From Lytechinus pictus (lineage: Eukaryota; Echinodermata; Echinoidea; Temnopleuroida; Toxopneustidae), in assembly GCF_037042905.1 (NCBI RefSeq), contig NC_087257.1:21739001-21803000 (forward strand): DNA of 64,000 nucleotides, in the 5' to 3' direction. The stretch's first letter is position 1, and the number at the start of each line of letters is the position of its first letter. Made by a program: the position numbers and the translations under genes. Of the stretch, positions 1-15,000 are shown piece after piece. The notes beneath the pieces are model-generated. The model was given only the letters and a program-made list of their open reading frames with translations, was not told the origin of the DNA and ran no database searches.

Positions 1-2
1 GA

Positions 3-3000
3 AAGCTTCATAATACCAGGATTGTATTAGTTGCCATGGAAACGTGGATGTCTAAAGAGCACATGAATGTTTCATCGCCGCCTCATCTTATGGATAGGTT
101 TCAGGGCTATGTCACCAACACTTTGCCAAAACATCATCATATTGCCTTTTTAATTATGTAAGTGAGCATTATCAGTTATGCATTACTTCCCCCCCCCCCC
201 TCACACACACTCACACAAATTGCTTTTTCATGTGTATATATATGTTTTTCTTGAAAGAAGGCTTACCGTGTATATTATTAAAATGAAAAATACGAAAGCT
301 TCCTCGCAAACCTTACGTTTTCAATGGATTCAAATACATTACCTCTTGTTTAATCCTAGAAAGCAGTTCGGGTTATACAGCTAGCATTCAATTTGTAGAA
401 TACATTGTTACCTTATTATAATTTTATTCTTGTACTGAGAGACTAGCTTATCTCAAGGATGTGTCAAAGTGCCATTTTGCGGACCTGGTTATAATTATTG
501 CTGCTTTGGAGTTATTCTAAATATGTTATTTTCATCATACTCCAGATGGGGTAATAAGAAATGAAGTTCATATCATATCAGATCAAATCATTTACTATAT
601 CACCAGTTCTTCATTTACTATATCACCAAGTCTTCCTCTTTCATCTTTCTCCCTGTTTTGCTGTTGCTCTCCCCCTCTCCCCCTTTCTCTCTCTCCTGCT
701 TCATATCAAAATTTCCCCTTTCTCCCCCTCTCTTTCCCCCTCTCTCCCTCTCATCACCTCTTTCCATGTTGTCTTACCCTTTCGTTTTCCTTCCTCTACA
801 TTTGTCTACAATTTCTCTGTTTTTATTTACCCATTTTATTGCCATTCTTTTCGCTGCCACTTTTCCACTTTCTATTATTTTCTTTCCGTCTTTCTTTCCT
901 TCTTGTTTCCTCTCTCAAACCTGTCTCTTATATGCCCTTTCTCTGTCCCTCTTTTCACTGCCAATTTGTACCTTTTATTTATCAATTCTTTTTCTCTTTG
1001 ATCCTCCTTTGCTCAAGCTTCCCCTCTTTTCCTTAAAATTCTTTAATGTCATTCTCACTAATATGATACACCATCTTCCTCTATTTGTTCAACAGCTTCA
1101 ATTCCTCAGATATGGCAAAATCGATAACAAACTTTGATTCGATTTGCCAACCCAATCGACCGGCAGTTGGCATTATCCAGGTAAGACCTTTATCCACGTA
1201 AATTATTTCTTAGTTTGGTATTGAGTATACCTTCTACTTATAAAGCTTTATCATAATTCTAAGATTCCTATTTTCATATTGATTACTGTAAATACCTATT
1301 AGCGGAAATGAATGAGAGTGGGCTGCAGAAATATAATTTCTTTGATAATGAAGCAGTTTCTATGGAGATCTGTACAGGGCGGCAGTATTGATTCCAAAAC
1401 ATGAAGTTTATAAGAACAATATATCTACAGTTACTATTGCTCATTAAACAGGTATAAAGTGATATTAACTAGAAAATTACGACTTAATCTGCGTACTTTC
1501 GGCCTAGATCTACTATTGTATTTAGATGATGCCGACTTTTAAAAATTCTGTTGAATATATGAAAATCCTTATTTCCGTATTTCTTTACTCAATTATCTTA
1601 CCCTTCAATGGCGTTATACATATCTATATGTCAACTCTTTTTTTTTTTTAACCTGACGTAATTTGGTGAGGTTTGCGTAAAGAAAGCTTACCGTTCACCA
1701 TGTGGGTAGTGAGTAGATGATGGAATGGAGAGAATGAAGATAAAATGAGTGAAAATGAAAATGAAAGAGATAAGAGTGGAACCTAAAAGGCTTGATTGTG
1801 GTAAAGAATACTCTATTTTCCCTGATCTATCACTTTCTTGCCTCGCAGTTTCCACTCAATTGTCCATATTCTGAATTAAGTCAGGTTTAATTCAGACCAT
1901 GGTCTAACTCTGTGCTGAAATTACGGCAAGCCAAAAACTCAACAATTCTGCTTACATTGTAAATTTCTTATATTTACTATTTTGTTTCCCTTTGTTTTCA
2001 TAATGAAGAAAATATTTCAGTTATCATTTTGAGACAGTTATAAATGATTTGAACGTCATAAGAGTTAATAAATTGAACATGTACTAATAGAGATTTGTGT
2101 TCCAATTGGCTCTCCATAGATAAACCACAACTTTAACCCAGGGTTTAATTTAAACCCCGAGTTCAGAATACAGGCAAATATATTTCATTTTAATATTTAA
2201 TTTTGTTTTCAGTCCACAATCCAAACAGTATGTTTTCAAGACACTCCACAAGGTGAATCATAAACCTCCTCTATCATTGGTTTTCAGATGGGGACATGGA
2301 CCCCCCCCCCCCCGAAAAAAAAATCACAACCAATTTTAAAAGGGAGAAAAAGAAAGAAAAGTAACAGAAATGGGGTGAAATATATCTATTCCAAAATTAG
2401 ATACTTACTTTAAAATTTGCCCGATACGCCATGTCTGGGGCCCCTCAAAATTGTGGTTCAACTCGCTATTGTCCTCTATATGAAACTTATCACAGTGCAC
2501 TCATTCAAGGAACATTGGCTTTGGATATATCTTGTGGACATATCTTTCCATATTAATGCATTGTGTCAAACGGGCATGATATTCTTTGGATGATGAAGAA
2601 AGAGAAATAATGATGTTTGTTGACGTATGATAAAACAGGGATAGAAAAGTCAATTAAGGTTTCGTCTCGTATAGAACATGCGTTCCACAGTCATTATTAT
2701 ATCGATTTTAATTTTGTGTACAGGTTTCAGATGTTTCAAATTTACTGAGCATAGCAACTCTAATATCAAGAGGAATAGCAACAAACATGGGAATATTAGA
2801 CGATACAGGTGACGATAATCAAAGTCTGCTTTCAAACATCAGTATTTATATGTGTCAATACACTATGACTGCTAAAAACATTTCTACCACTAACTACTGC
2901 TAGAAATATTATAACTGATGCTTCAGTTGCTGCTTCTGCTTTAATTCTTTTATCAATAGACTGCCTATTTTTCTCCTATTTTTATTTTTAAGCCTACTAC

Positions 3001-6000
3001 TATTAAAATGTATCTCATGTTATAAATCCATTTTTAAATTGCTAATTTTCTTTGTCACCCATCATTCATGTATGTTATTATATTATTAAGTAATTGCCAA
3101 TAGATTTTATTTCTATTTCTTCTAGATGCCTGTCAATGTGAATATAATAGTTGTGTCATGAACACATCAACCATTAGGTAAGAAAAATAACTTTAAAAAG
3201 TATTTTCTATCTTTAACCATTAAAAGCATCGCTTTTGATGGCTTTCAATAACCATTTATGTAAAAATACTAGACCTTCTTTATTTACCTTGAATTGATTA
3301 TACATGTTTTGCTCATCTTAACTTTTTTCCTCTTCACTTTCTATATGCACAGTTGAGCATATGTTACAGCCATATAGATATTGTGCAATATAAATGTAGA
3401 ATTATTATTATTATTATCATTGTTATTAATATCATTGTTATTATTATCATTACTATTATTAGAATCATAATTTTCATTAGTATTATTATTAGTAGTAGTA
3501 GCATTAGTATTATTATTATTATCATTATTATGATGATTATTATCATAATTATTATCAATATATCTTTAATATCTTACTTAAGGTACATAGTTACACTCCA
3601 GGCGTCATGTATCTATTCTTATGTTTTATTTTTTTTAGTGTTACCCCAGGTTTTTCAGACTGTAGCGAGAAAACATTCCAAACAGCCTACGAAAGAAGGA
3701 AATATTGGTGTCTCGAAACTCCCCCAAGAAATGTTGAGGTAAGAGAAAATATCATAATGGGGGGGGGGGGGATTTCAGAATAACAACTGGAAAAACTGGT
3801 TTGTGAGGATGCGTACCTATGAGAAGAAGAGAAGGGAGAGGGGTGTTTTTTAATGGGATAAGGGGAATAAGAAGATGTAAGAGGAAGGAAAGATAAAATA
3901 TCATGTATTATGCAGATGCAAAGAGAGAAAGAGAAAGAACAGAGAGAGAGGGAGAGATAGAAGGGGAGGAGGATGGGAATGGAGAGAGAGAGAGAGAGGG
4001 GGGGGGGTCGGCCCATCGGGAGAGAAAATGGTGTGAAACAAGAAAATGACATAAATAGAGGGGAGTATTCATGTATCATTACTTATGTCCACATGAAATG
4101 TGTTGGATCACGTAACATTTTCAAATCGTGACGAAAGATTTATAACAGTGGAAGGAGAAAGAAAGAAATAAAGAAAACATAGAAGGAAAAAAAGACAGGT
4201 AACAGCACAGGGTGAGGGGCGGGCGGAATAGGCTGGTTAAGAAGCTGAATGATAGAAGAGGGATACAATGGAAAGTGAAATATGAAAAAGGAAACATTGA
4301 CATGATAATAAACTTAATACATTTTGAAATCAATTTTCAAATCAATATACATGTAGAATATGGTAAATTCAAACTTCATTCAAAATTTGAGAAACCACAC
4401 TGATAATATTAATGGAATGTGATGAAGAGAAATGTCCTATTTCTCCATAAACTACCAGTTAGCTGACAGCAGAAACTCAAGATGGCGTCATTTCAAAATG
4501 GTTGTATTCACAAAATCAATCTTTGATAAAAAAAAGTGTTTAGGGACTTCAATTCAAAATTTTTAGATGGGTCTTTTGTTGTAATATTTATGGAAACGGT
4601 GATAAGAGTGATCAAGTTTAGAAGAGGAAAAGAAATTATAATAAGGTAATATTTACTTTGATTATCTTATATATTGGAATATAGTTACATGAAAAAAAAG
4701 AAAAACATGAAACGAAGATTGTTTTCACATTTTTTCCTGATTGAAAGAAGCTGTTTCGTTGAAATTCTGTAAATAATGCATAATAACACAATTTTCTTAC
4801 CTTAATTTCGAGAGCTGATAGAAGCACCCCTGTGCGGCAATGGAATAGTCGAAACTGGAGAAGAGTGCGACTGTGGAAATGATACAGTAAATATCTGAAA
4901 TTTCATATTTTTTAGAACGTTATTATTTGATCTCTTCAAACATGTCAAATACTAAATAGATAATGTGCTGATATATATGTTAAAGACGTAAATTTTTATA
5001 GTTATTTCAATTTCTCATTGTTCTCTTTGCACAGATGACAATCTGCTTCTGAAATTTTATTGAGATGAATTTAATTTGGTACTTCTGTTATGGTTTTTAA
5101 TAAAAAATATATTTGAAAGAGTTTGTTTTATTGTAAATAGATGAATTATCAGTAATATTCTTTACTTTCCATAATAATCTAATTTAGATTACTTTACTTT
5201 CCTCCAACGATGTCGTAGGACTAACCATGTTCATCAAAGTACCTTCAGACAAATATACACAAATTGTAATTTTAAGATAATGCTTTTATATCATCTTTCA
5301 AATTTGGAGAAAGATTAAGGTAAATGGAGTGAGAAGTGTTTCTTTAACTAATAAAATTATGTTTATTTTTAAAGGCTTGCTTATCCTGTTGTCAAGAATG
5401 TGTTTTAAAGGAAGGGGCTAAGTGTGCAGGAGGAACATGTTGTAATACACAGTGTCAGGTGAGAAGCTCCTCAGTTAAATTCAACAGAGATATTAGCACT
5501 TAAAGCCAACTAATTGCACATTTTATCAATCTAATTATGGAAGAGGAGAGAACCTTTTTTTGTGGAAGCGCCGTGGTGTAGCGGTTCTGACTCTCGCCTT
5601 GTAATCAGAGCATCATGTGTTCAAATCCCACGATGGCCTAGTGTCCTTTGGCAAGGCACCAATCCACGCTTTGCCACTCTCACCCAGGTGCTAATTGGGT
5701 ACTGGTAGGAAATAACCGTCATTGTGGTTGGTTTAGCAAGTGTGCGCCTAACAGGCTGCTTGAAATGCTATGAATCCAGTGACCGGGTAATAATAATTGT
5801 GAAGCGCTTTGAGCAGTCGTAGATTGATAAAGCGCTATATAAATGCCAATTATTACTATTTATTATTATTTTATTTGAGGGGAGATGGGGTCTTGACTCA
5901 CGTCAAAGTGTGATTTAGACCCGTTTCCACTTTGAAAACTCTGGTTACCCCTCCGTTTAAAATTGAAATATGTCTTGTTTCTTTGATAGCGTTTTTTATT

Positions 6001-9000
6001 TGCTTTCAAATACATAACAAGTGCCAGACTAAGTAGAATTTTATGATAGATTTGCTGTTGACCACTTGAATTTGAATATTTGAATAACAGTAACGTGTAA
6101 TATCCCTTAAATTATTACAACAATGACCAAATATATGTACATTAATTCATATGCATCTATTCATTCTCTCAGCTTCTGTTCATTGTTTTTTATTTACTTT
6201 CTTATAATTTCCAGCTCTTATTGGCTGGTACGCTCTGTAGAAAACGTAGAGGACAATGTGACATCCCAGAATATTGCTCAGGTACATCCGGGAATGTAAG
6301 TGATTAAAACTTGTATTTTCATTTGAATTAATCTAATTATAACAATTACCATAATTGTATTAGTATTAAAAGTGGTAGTATATATGTTTGAGTACATGAG
6401 GTTTCTTGTGTTATTTCATTTGAAATATTTGTGATCACATCACAATCTGATACAATAAATGAAATAAACAGAGAAGGGGACAGTGACAGGAGGAAAGGGA
6501 GAAGAAGGGTGGCTAATCATACAATCGAGGACTGTCGCTGTTTTTAACTAAACATTACCTTCATATTGATTCTGATACTAAACATTATCTTCATATTGAT
6601 TCTGATTTTATTGAAGCAAAATATATATTTTCATGTTTTTTCTTCCTCAAGTGTCCTGAAAACTTAGTACTTCACAACGGAGCCCCCTGTGAGAAAAAGG
6701 TAACTACACTATTAAGATCTTATGAACGTGAGAGATTCCAAAATCATATGCTGAAATAGTATGCCTAACTATTTCGGTAATATTATTCAACGACCAGTCA
6801 AAAATTAAGGTCGGCATGTTTGACAACAGTATTGTTTTAAAACTTTAAGCTACAAAAATAGTTATGGTTTGATATGCTCACTGATGCAAATACGCTCACT
6901 GACATGAATAAAATACATCACATTTCGTGCATATCATATAATCACTCAAGCAAGTAATCATGGTGATTATTGATAGAGTTGTAAAAAAAATCATCATCAA
7001 AGATTTTCAGAGTGTTAATATCTTTTTTTTTGTTCCAAAGATAAAACAAAGGAAATGTATGCTCAAATGTAATAAAAGGAAGGTATCAACGAATGAATAA
7101 ATTAACAAATAAACGAATGAATGAATAATGAATAAAATAACAAATGGATGAGTGAGTGAGTGAATGAATGAATGAACGAATGAACAAACGAATGAATGAA
7201 TGAACGAATGCATGAGTGAATGAACACATTAATGAAAGACAGAAAATGGTAATCAGAACAATGTCCACTGATTAGAAATACTGCAAGAATGTTTTGCATT
7301 GGTTTATATATAACCTATCCCCCCACATCACCATCACTAAGAATTATTCAATTATTATTTAATTCATTGTCTCTGATTTCTCTTCACCAGGGAATGTGCT
7401 ATGCAGGGTTTTGTTCATCAATGCAAGATCAATGCTCTCAATTATGGGGTGAAGGTAAGTCGATTCTATTTCTTAGTGTGAATTATACCCCATTAAAAAT
7501 ATTAAATTACTTTTGCCTCTCATAAAAATGGGATTTAGTGCAGGTTATTACAAGTACACAAACAAATTGTTCTAGGGTGGTCTGCTGAGCGCAAGCAAGT
7601 GGGAAATTTGTAACTGAATGGCGTCTCTGTAAATGCAGATATTATATCTATGGGAGAAGACTTGGGATTAGATTAATTTTATGTCCGGGGCCCGTTGCAG
7701 AATGAGTTGCAATCAATCGCAACTCTGCAACTTGAATTTCAACCAATCAACAGCGCGCATTTGGGACTTGCGATTCAATTTCATGCATGTTGAAGATATT
7801 TTCTGTAGTAACAATATTAAACTGAAAGTCAAAAGTATGATGAATCATTATATTACCATATCTAGAAAGGATTATTATTCAATTTCAAAGTTTTGTGTTT
7901 AATGATTTTCTGTGAAATTATAGAAACCAGGGTCGGTATGTAGAATAAATATGGTTGAATAGAAACCTTTGCTTTGTGACAGCAGAGTTGATCTATTAAT
8001 TACGACAAAGCTTTATGTGAAATGGAGACTGAGATAAAAGTTTGATTATATTTCACAGGTAGCAGGTTAGCTGGAAATACCTGCCCACCAAACATCACGG
8101 CTGAAATTACTGAAAGAGCATCTAATCACAGGTATACTTTATAATTATATACATGTATATAATTTTTTGAAGCAAAATGATTTTCTCAAGAAAGTGTGAT
8201 CAGTCTTAATCCTATACAGTTTGGATTCATTTAAAAAGTGTTTGTGTTTGTAAATCAATAGCAAGAGGGGGGGGGGGCCCTGTCGCACCCGAGAAAAAAC
8301 AAAGAAAAGAAAAAGGAATGGATGTCAAATTATATCCCAACATCCAATTCTTTTCATTAAAAATGTCAAGTTTGTACAAATATCACACGTAACGCCATGT
8401 CTGGTCCCCTCAACATTTGTGTGTCATTATTTTACTGGGGGTAGAGATGACCATTTGCTTTATTTTTTAAGTGAGAGAAGTATTTAAAAGAATAAAAAAG
8501 GAAAGATACAATTAAAAAAAGTATCGGAAAGAAAAATGTTGCTCGTGTAATCATTTTTATTCTGGACGAGAGTATAGTTCTCTTTTAGTCACCCCTCCCA
8601 CTTATAAACAAAAATATGCACTCTTAAAAGAAATCCTTGGTCAGATTGACCCCAAAACGAGTAAAACATGTCCTGGAATAAGTTTTGATGTGACTACTTC
8701 TGGGTCAGATCTGACCCTTTCTGTGCCTCATCAGAGCTCATTCCGTGATTTTATACCATTTTACTCATTACAGGGATGCTAAATGTGGACTTCTCAAATG
8801 TGACGTAAGGGATGCAGACATGATGTCATTGCAATCCCGTTCCTTCATGGAGCTAGCAAGCTGGGCCTCGAACAATCCTCAGTGCAAGTGAGTTTTGTCC
8901 TATAAAATTTGTCTTTTTATTGTAAAAACTGTGTCAATTTTACATGAATTTGAAAAACAGTACTACCTTACAAAATTTTCTAACTCACTTCTTGTGATTT

Positions 9001-12000
9001 GGGATATTAAAGGCTTGCTGGGAAGGTTATATGATATTGTAAATACATTTATGGCTTACGACTCAGTTTAAGATCGCATTGATCGATCTGATTAGTCAGA
9101 CAAAAATCTAGGAACCAGCAGGATTTGAACCTCTCGTCTATACTGATTGCCGGTCAGCGACTTTTCCACCAGGCAATCACTTGTGATGTGTAATGAATTT
9201 GCTGCATGAATTAATTTCAAAATATGTAAAACTACTGTATACGTTCCAACAATATTTGCTGTTTGTTGTTGGTTTGTTTGGGATGGGGTGGAAAGGATTA
9301 ATTTATTGATTCTTGAATGCATGATCATACTTTATCAAACAATCTAAAGGTAGATCCGATTTCAATTCCAGTCCACTTTTCATGTAACTTAACTTTATTT
9401 GATATGAGAAAGTAATCATAGATATCATTTTTAGTTCTTTGTTTACCTCGATCATCTTCTCCATTTTTATGATTGCATCATTCTTGTACGTTGAAACCTA
9501 TTGTAAAATAATCATCATTTGACTCAAGAAGATTTGTTGTATAATTTAAATAATGTTTTTAAGGTATGCAAGTTTATCCATAGAATTTCTGTTGATAAAA
9601 TCTTAAAGTCCCCTACTTCGCAAACAAAATGGGCATCCATTTTAAATGAACTGGTTAATAATTGGAATAGATTGTATATGATTCCCTTTAAATGCTGTCT
9701 TTCAACAAAACTCCGCTACTTTCAATATAAACTTTTCAATCGGATAATGGGGGTGAACAAACATCTTTACGATATTGGCTTGTCTGAATCTAATTTATGT
9801 ACATTTTGTTCTTCCTCTGTTGAAAGCATTTCACATCTGTTTTGGGACTGCCCTGTAACTCAACAATTCATTCAAAACTTCCAAACCTCTTTTTTGAACA
9901 ATGACGTGTATTTGAATAAGAATTTATTTTTGTTTGGTTGCCCTGACGCTCAATACTCTACTGTAAACCGTTATATTCTTTACGCTAAATATTTTATTTT
10001 TTCGACATGTTGAAAGGGAGATCGGTTGTGTTTTAGTTCGTTTAACAACGTATTGAAACGCTATTGTGAAATTGAAAGGGTTCTTAGTAAAAAAACATCA
10101 TAATTTTGTTTTATCATTAGATAATAGTACGCATGTACAGTTGTTGTAAACATGTTCGCTTCATGATTTTTCTGTAAATTGAATTGATTTCGTGTTTGAT
10201 TTTGAATAAAATCTTTCTATGAAAGAACAAAAATAATCATTTGATTCATGAACATATTAAGTCACTTAAAAGAGGATGAAAATAAGAAAATTGCCTAAGA
10301 GAATCAATAAAGTTTGTCTAATAAGATTGAACTGTTTTATAGAAATCGAATAATATACTATCTCTACTTCCAAATAAACCCTAACACAGAGTGGTTAGCA
10401 TAGCCTTATCTGACGGAACAAACCGAGGCGCTGTCCCCGAAGGAACGGCTTGTGGTAAAGGCAGAATCTGTAGGTCGGGCCAGTGTCTTCCAGTTGAGAG
10501 ACCATCTTGTCCTATAGGAACTGCAAGAAAGACCTGCTCAGGAAACGGAGTGAGTATTCACCAAGTATTATCTGTTTGACTGTAGAGAGAACTGCAAGAA
10601 ACTGGCTACAATGCCAAGTAAATTTTGGCTTTCCAAATGTAGAGGATGCACACCAGCTTTATAAGGGGGTGACTATAACTATCACCCCTCCCCCTTATTG
10701 TTTTCCAAGAGTTAACTGGGGGAAAGAAGAAGAAAAACAAGAATTACAAAGGAATATTGCGGGAAATTAGGCATATGTCAAAAACTGTTGTAAATTTATT
10801 ATACAAACATACCCCTATTTTTTGTTGTGGGGGAAGGAGAATCAATAATGTCCAATAATGATATTTGGATTTCATAGATGTTAATGTCAGCACTGACAAG
10901 CCTTCATAATCACACTGTTACCACAGTACAGCTAGGCACATGTGCTTCTTAGCATATGACAAAGAAGGATGTTTTCCAACGATAAATGTTGATCAACCAA
11001 CACTCATCAGACATGGTTTTCCTGAATTGTCATCTGTCATCTTCATATTTTTTTTGACAAACTTTAATTTTCTCTTAGGTATGTGCTATCACGGGAGATT
11101 GTATTTGTTTCTGTGGATGGAGTGGTAGATCTTGCTCTGTACGAAACTCATCACGAGAAGGAGTAGTCTGCGTACCTAAATCGGTATTCGTTACCAGTGA
11201 CGTCACAACGAACACCGAAGCTTCTCCCACAGAAAGTAGTATGTATCATTCTGAATTCTTGAATTCACATAGTAAAATAATTTTATATGGTCATATTATA
11301 TGTCAAGACTATATTTGTTTTCTTTTTCAATTTTCAGGAAATCTGTATAATACGTATACTTACATGACTTAATTAATGAAGTACTAGTAATAGTGCTGAT
11401 CATTCTCTACATACTCAGTAGAGGTTTTGATTTTGGTGTTGGTCACTTAAAATCTTGTAAGTAACAAGAGAGTTGCAAAGAGATGGGGAAGTGCAAGAAA
11501 AGAGAAATATAAATGAAAATTACTGTACCAAAAAAAGGAAAATAAATGATGCTTCCAAAGGAGACAAGATGGGTAAAAGAATGGATAAAAAACGGGCAGA
11601 AGTAACAATAGACAAACATATGGGGAAAACAGGGAAAGAAAGTAAATTTAGCTACTCTTCAATGCACAGGTGGGGGCTGTTGCCCCCCCCCCCCCCTCCC
11701 CCCAAGAAAAAAAGTTTCTAGGACCAAGAAAAATTAGGACAAGAAAGGAAATGAAGTGGGAAATGCTGATGAAATCATTTTCTGAATATTATGTTCAATT
11801 CTGTCACATATTTGTATATTCATTTTATAAAGATAACTTCTTTTAGCTATCTCGCCGCTATTGACGGATTTCCTCCTTGTGGCAGTTTTTTTTTTATTCA
11901 TTACGTCACTTTAAGATCTTATTTTGATTTTAAAAGCAGTCAAGCTTTTGTTTTATTCTTCTTGTTACAGTTGATCCAACTGATGAAGGCCAAGTACGTG

Positions 12001-15000
12001 TCTTAACGAGCGCCATCATCGGTGGTTGTCTGGCTATTATCTTTGTAGTAGCAATCATCTTTGGGGCCACTTCGGTAGGATTCAGGTAGGACTCGGGCCG
12101 GATAGCAAATCAAGTTCAGAAATTCATTCACCATTTATGAGCTTCAAAGTATTTGGCAATTATGACGACCTGAAATTGATATACTGAATGAAATATATTT
12201 GCTGTTATGGTTGCTTGTCCCATCTTTTCTTTAACACAGTAGCCTACACTGTTAAAAAAACCCTGATTTTACAGGAAAAAAATGAGATTTTGCAGAAAGC
12301 AATAACAGAATCATTCTGTAAATTCATAAAACAGGAATTTCTGCAATTTAACTGAACAGGTCTGTTTAAAAAGGGGAAAAGGGTGTTTTATTTAAGGAAA
12401 TTTGTAAGGTTCCATACACCAAATACCAATTTCCTGTAATTTTACATGATATAATATAAGATTACGCAATCTGGTAAGATTACAGGTGTTCTCGAGACTG
12501 CTGCAGGAACTTCTTTCATTTCAAGGATAAATTTTCTAACAGTGTATGCACTAGCGTAGTACGGGGGGGGGGGGACAGAGGGGGCAGTCTGCCCCCCCCT
12601 GACGAGCCACAACCCATGCAAAGGACGTATCCCTGTATTCCCTGCCCCCCCCCCCTGACGAGCTTGAAAGACCTCTTTTGCCCCCCTGACGAGCTTGAAG
12701 ACCTTTATTGCCCCCCCTGACGAAATCCTTCATTTGTGATTGAAAACCTTTTTTTTTTTTTGCTTGTCAAATTTTTTGGCGGACGGTTTTGCCCCCCCTG
12801 TGGAAAATCCTAGGTACGCCACTGAGTGTATGTAAATCTAAAAAGCCACTCTAGTCATGTTGATGTTTAAGATAATAATATTAAGCATGAATTTAAATTC
12901 ACGGAAAGGTTGTACACCACCACAGGTTCCTTCAATGCTTAGAAAATTCACCTGATTTTTAATACTGATATTTATCATTTCCATTTGAGATAATAATATT
13001 ACTACTAATAATACAAGTGAGTTCTTATGCAGCAATGCCTGTCAGATATGCCACTCCTGGGAGCATTTCATCAATATCGTTGTCCAACAAGTTGTTAAAT
13101 ACAGGGGCGGATCAAGGATTTTCCAAAAGGGGGGGGCAATTTTTTTGTAGGAAAATTTTGACAAGCAAAAAAAAAGGTTTTCAACCACGAATTAAAAATA
13201 TTTCGTACCCGAAAAAAATTTGACAAGCAAAAAAAAAGAAAAAAAGGTCTTCAATTTCAAAAGAGGGGGCACACTTCTGTTTTAATGGCATTTTTACATT
13301 ACAAATTTTAATTTTGCTTCTCAAAAAGGGGGGGGGGGGCACGGGCCGGCTGTGCCCCCCTGGAGCCGCCAGTTGTTAGATCTGACAATTTTCCTTGATT
13401 TTAATTTGCTGAGAAGCACTGTTACTATCGGGAAACGTCCAATAAGTCCTTTGACGAAAACGCTTCCCACCCGGGGCTTCCCAGTTCTTCCACAGCTATT
13501 ACCCCGGTTTAGTTTAGCTGCGAATAAGGCACTTTTTCAAATAATGAATACCCAACAGATCCTTATCTACTTCATCTGCTTCGAGATGATCATATTTTCC
13601 CTGTTTTTTTATTGCTTAATACAGGCGAGCAAGAGGAAAGAACAACCAGGCAAGGTAAAATAAATCATAATTATTGTTACCCAATTGGAAATGTTGCAAT
13701 GCAATTAAATCCTGATGATAAAAAATGTAAAGTCTTAAATATTTTACCTCAGAATGAATACATAGGCCCATATTCTGAAGTCGGATTAACTTAGACCATG
13801 GTCTAACTCTGTGCTAACATTATGGGGAGCCAAAAGTTAAAAAATTATGTTTATATTGTATATTTCTTATGTTTACTATTTTGTTCCCTTTTGCTTTCAT
13901 AATGAATAAAAATACTTCAGTTATCATTCCCAGACAATTAGGAACAATTTGTGTGTCATATGAGTTAATAAATCGAACGTGTACTGTTAGGGATTTGTGC
14001 CCCAATTGGCTTTCCATAGTTAAACCAGGGTTTAATTTAAACCCGAGTTCAGAATACGGGCCATTGTGTTTTTCCTCCAACAGGTTGTCACATAGCAGTT
14101 TATTGAGATTTGTATATCAATCAGGGTAATGTTTATGTTACACTTTCATATTTATTCTTTATTCGTTTGTTTTTCTTCTCCAGGAGGATGCAGCAAGTCA
14201 AACTTTTTTCGTAAGTAAATGTAATTGCAAAAACTTGTAATTTCAATTCATAATTTAGGGGCGGGCCACAGGATGTGGTACAGTGGGCGAAGTATTGCCC
14301 TATTATTCAAATGAGAATTAAAATTGACATCACATTTAGTTTGTCTTTCCCGTCAAAACACCTGGGAGTACCGCCTGTTCACATTTGCTTAATTTCAATT
14401 TTAGAAACAGAGATTTACAACATATCCATAATCTTGAATGATACGATTGCTCAAATTCAGTTACATGAATTTTAACTTTAGTTTATAAGCGCTAAATCTG
14501 TCTATGTCTAATCTTATTTTGTAAAATGAATATTCACATTTCAGTAAATTAAATATGAAAAACAATTAGTCAAAATAAGGGATGTGTTGATGAATAAAGT
14601 GCCCGACATATGTTCCCACACAATAGTCAAAATCAACGCAAATTATTTTGTTTTAACTCACAATTCGAGAATCACATTGGTCAACCATTAAGCCCTTAGG
14701 TATCTGTTTTTAAAAGAAAATACAAAACATTTTGATCATTGAATTCTCTCTCTCCATCCCATTTGGTTTCTTTTTTGGTGTCGGTCTTTTTTTTTTGGGG
14801 GGGGTGTAACCTGTAACCGTGATTTTATGTTTAAATTCTTTTTTTTTTGTAATGAGTTGACCTATCACAATGTATCTTCCTTTTTTGGGCATTTCCTCCT
14901 CATTTACTATAACTTATTTGATTTACATTTTTATTTTTATTTTATACATTGTTATTCATTGTCTATTTTATGCATTATGTATTTTATCTCATCTCTTGAG

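Noticed and set aside
561..1137. Hydrophobic Ser/Leu/Phe-rich open frames of 146 and 159 codons.
   Set aside because: They translate a CT-rich low-complexity tract in an ADAM intron and have no domain or codon signal.
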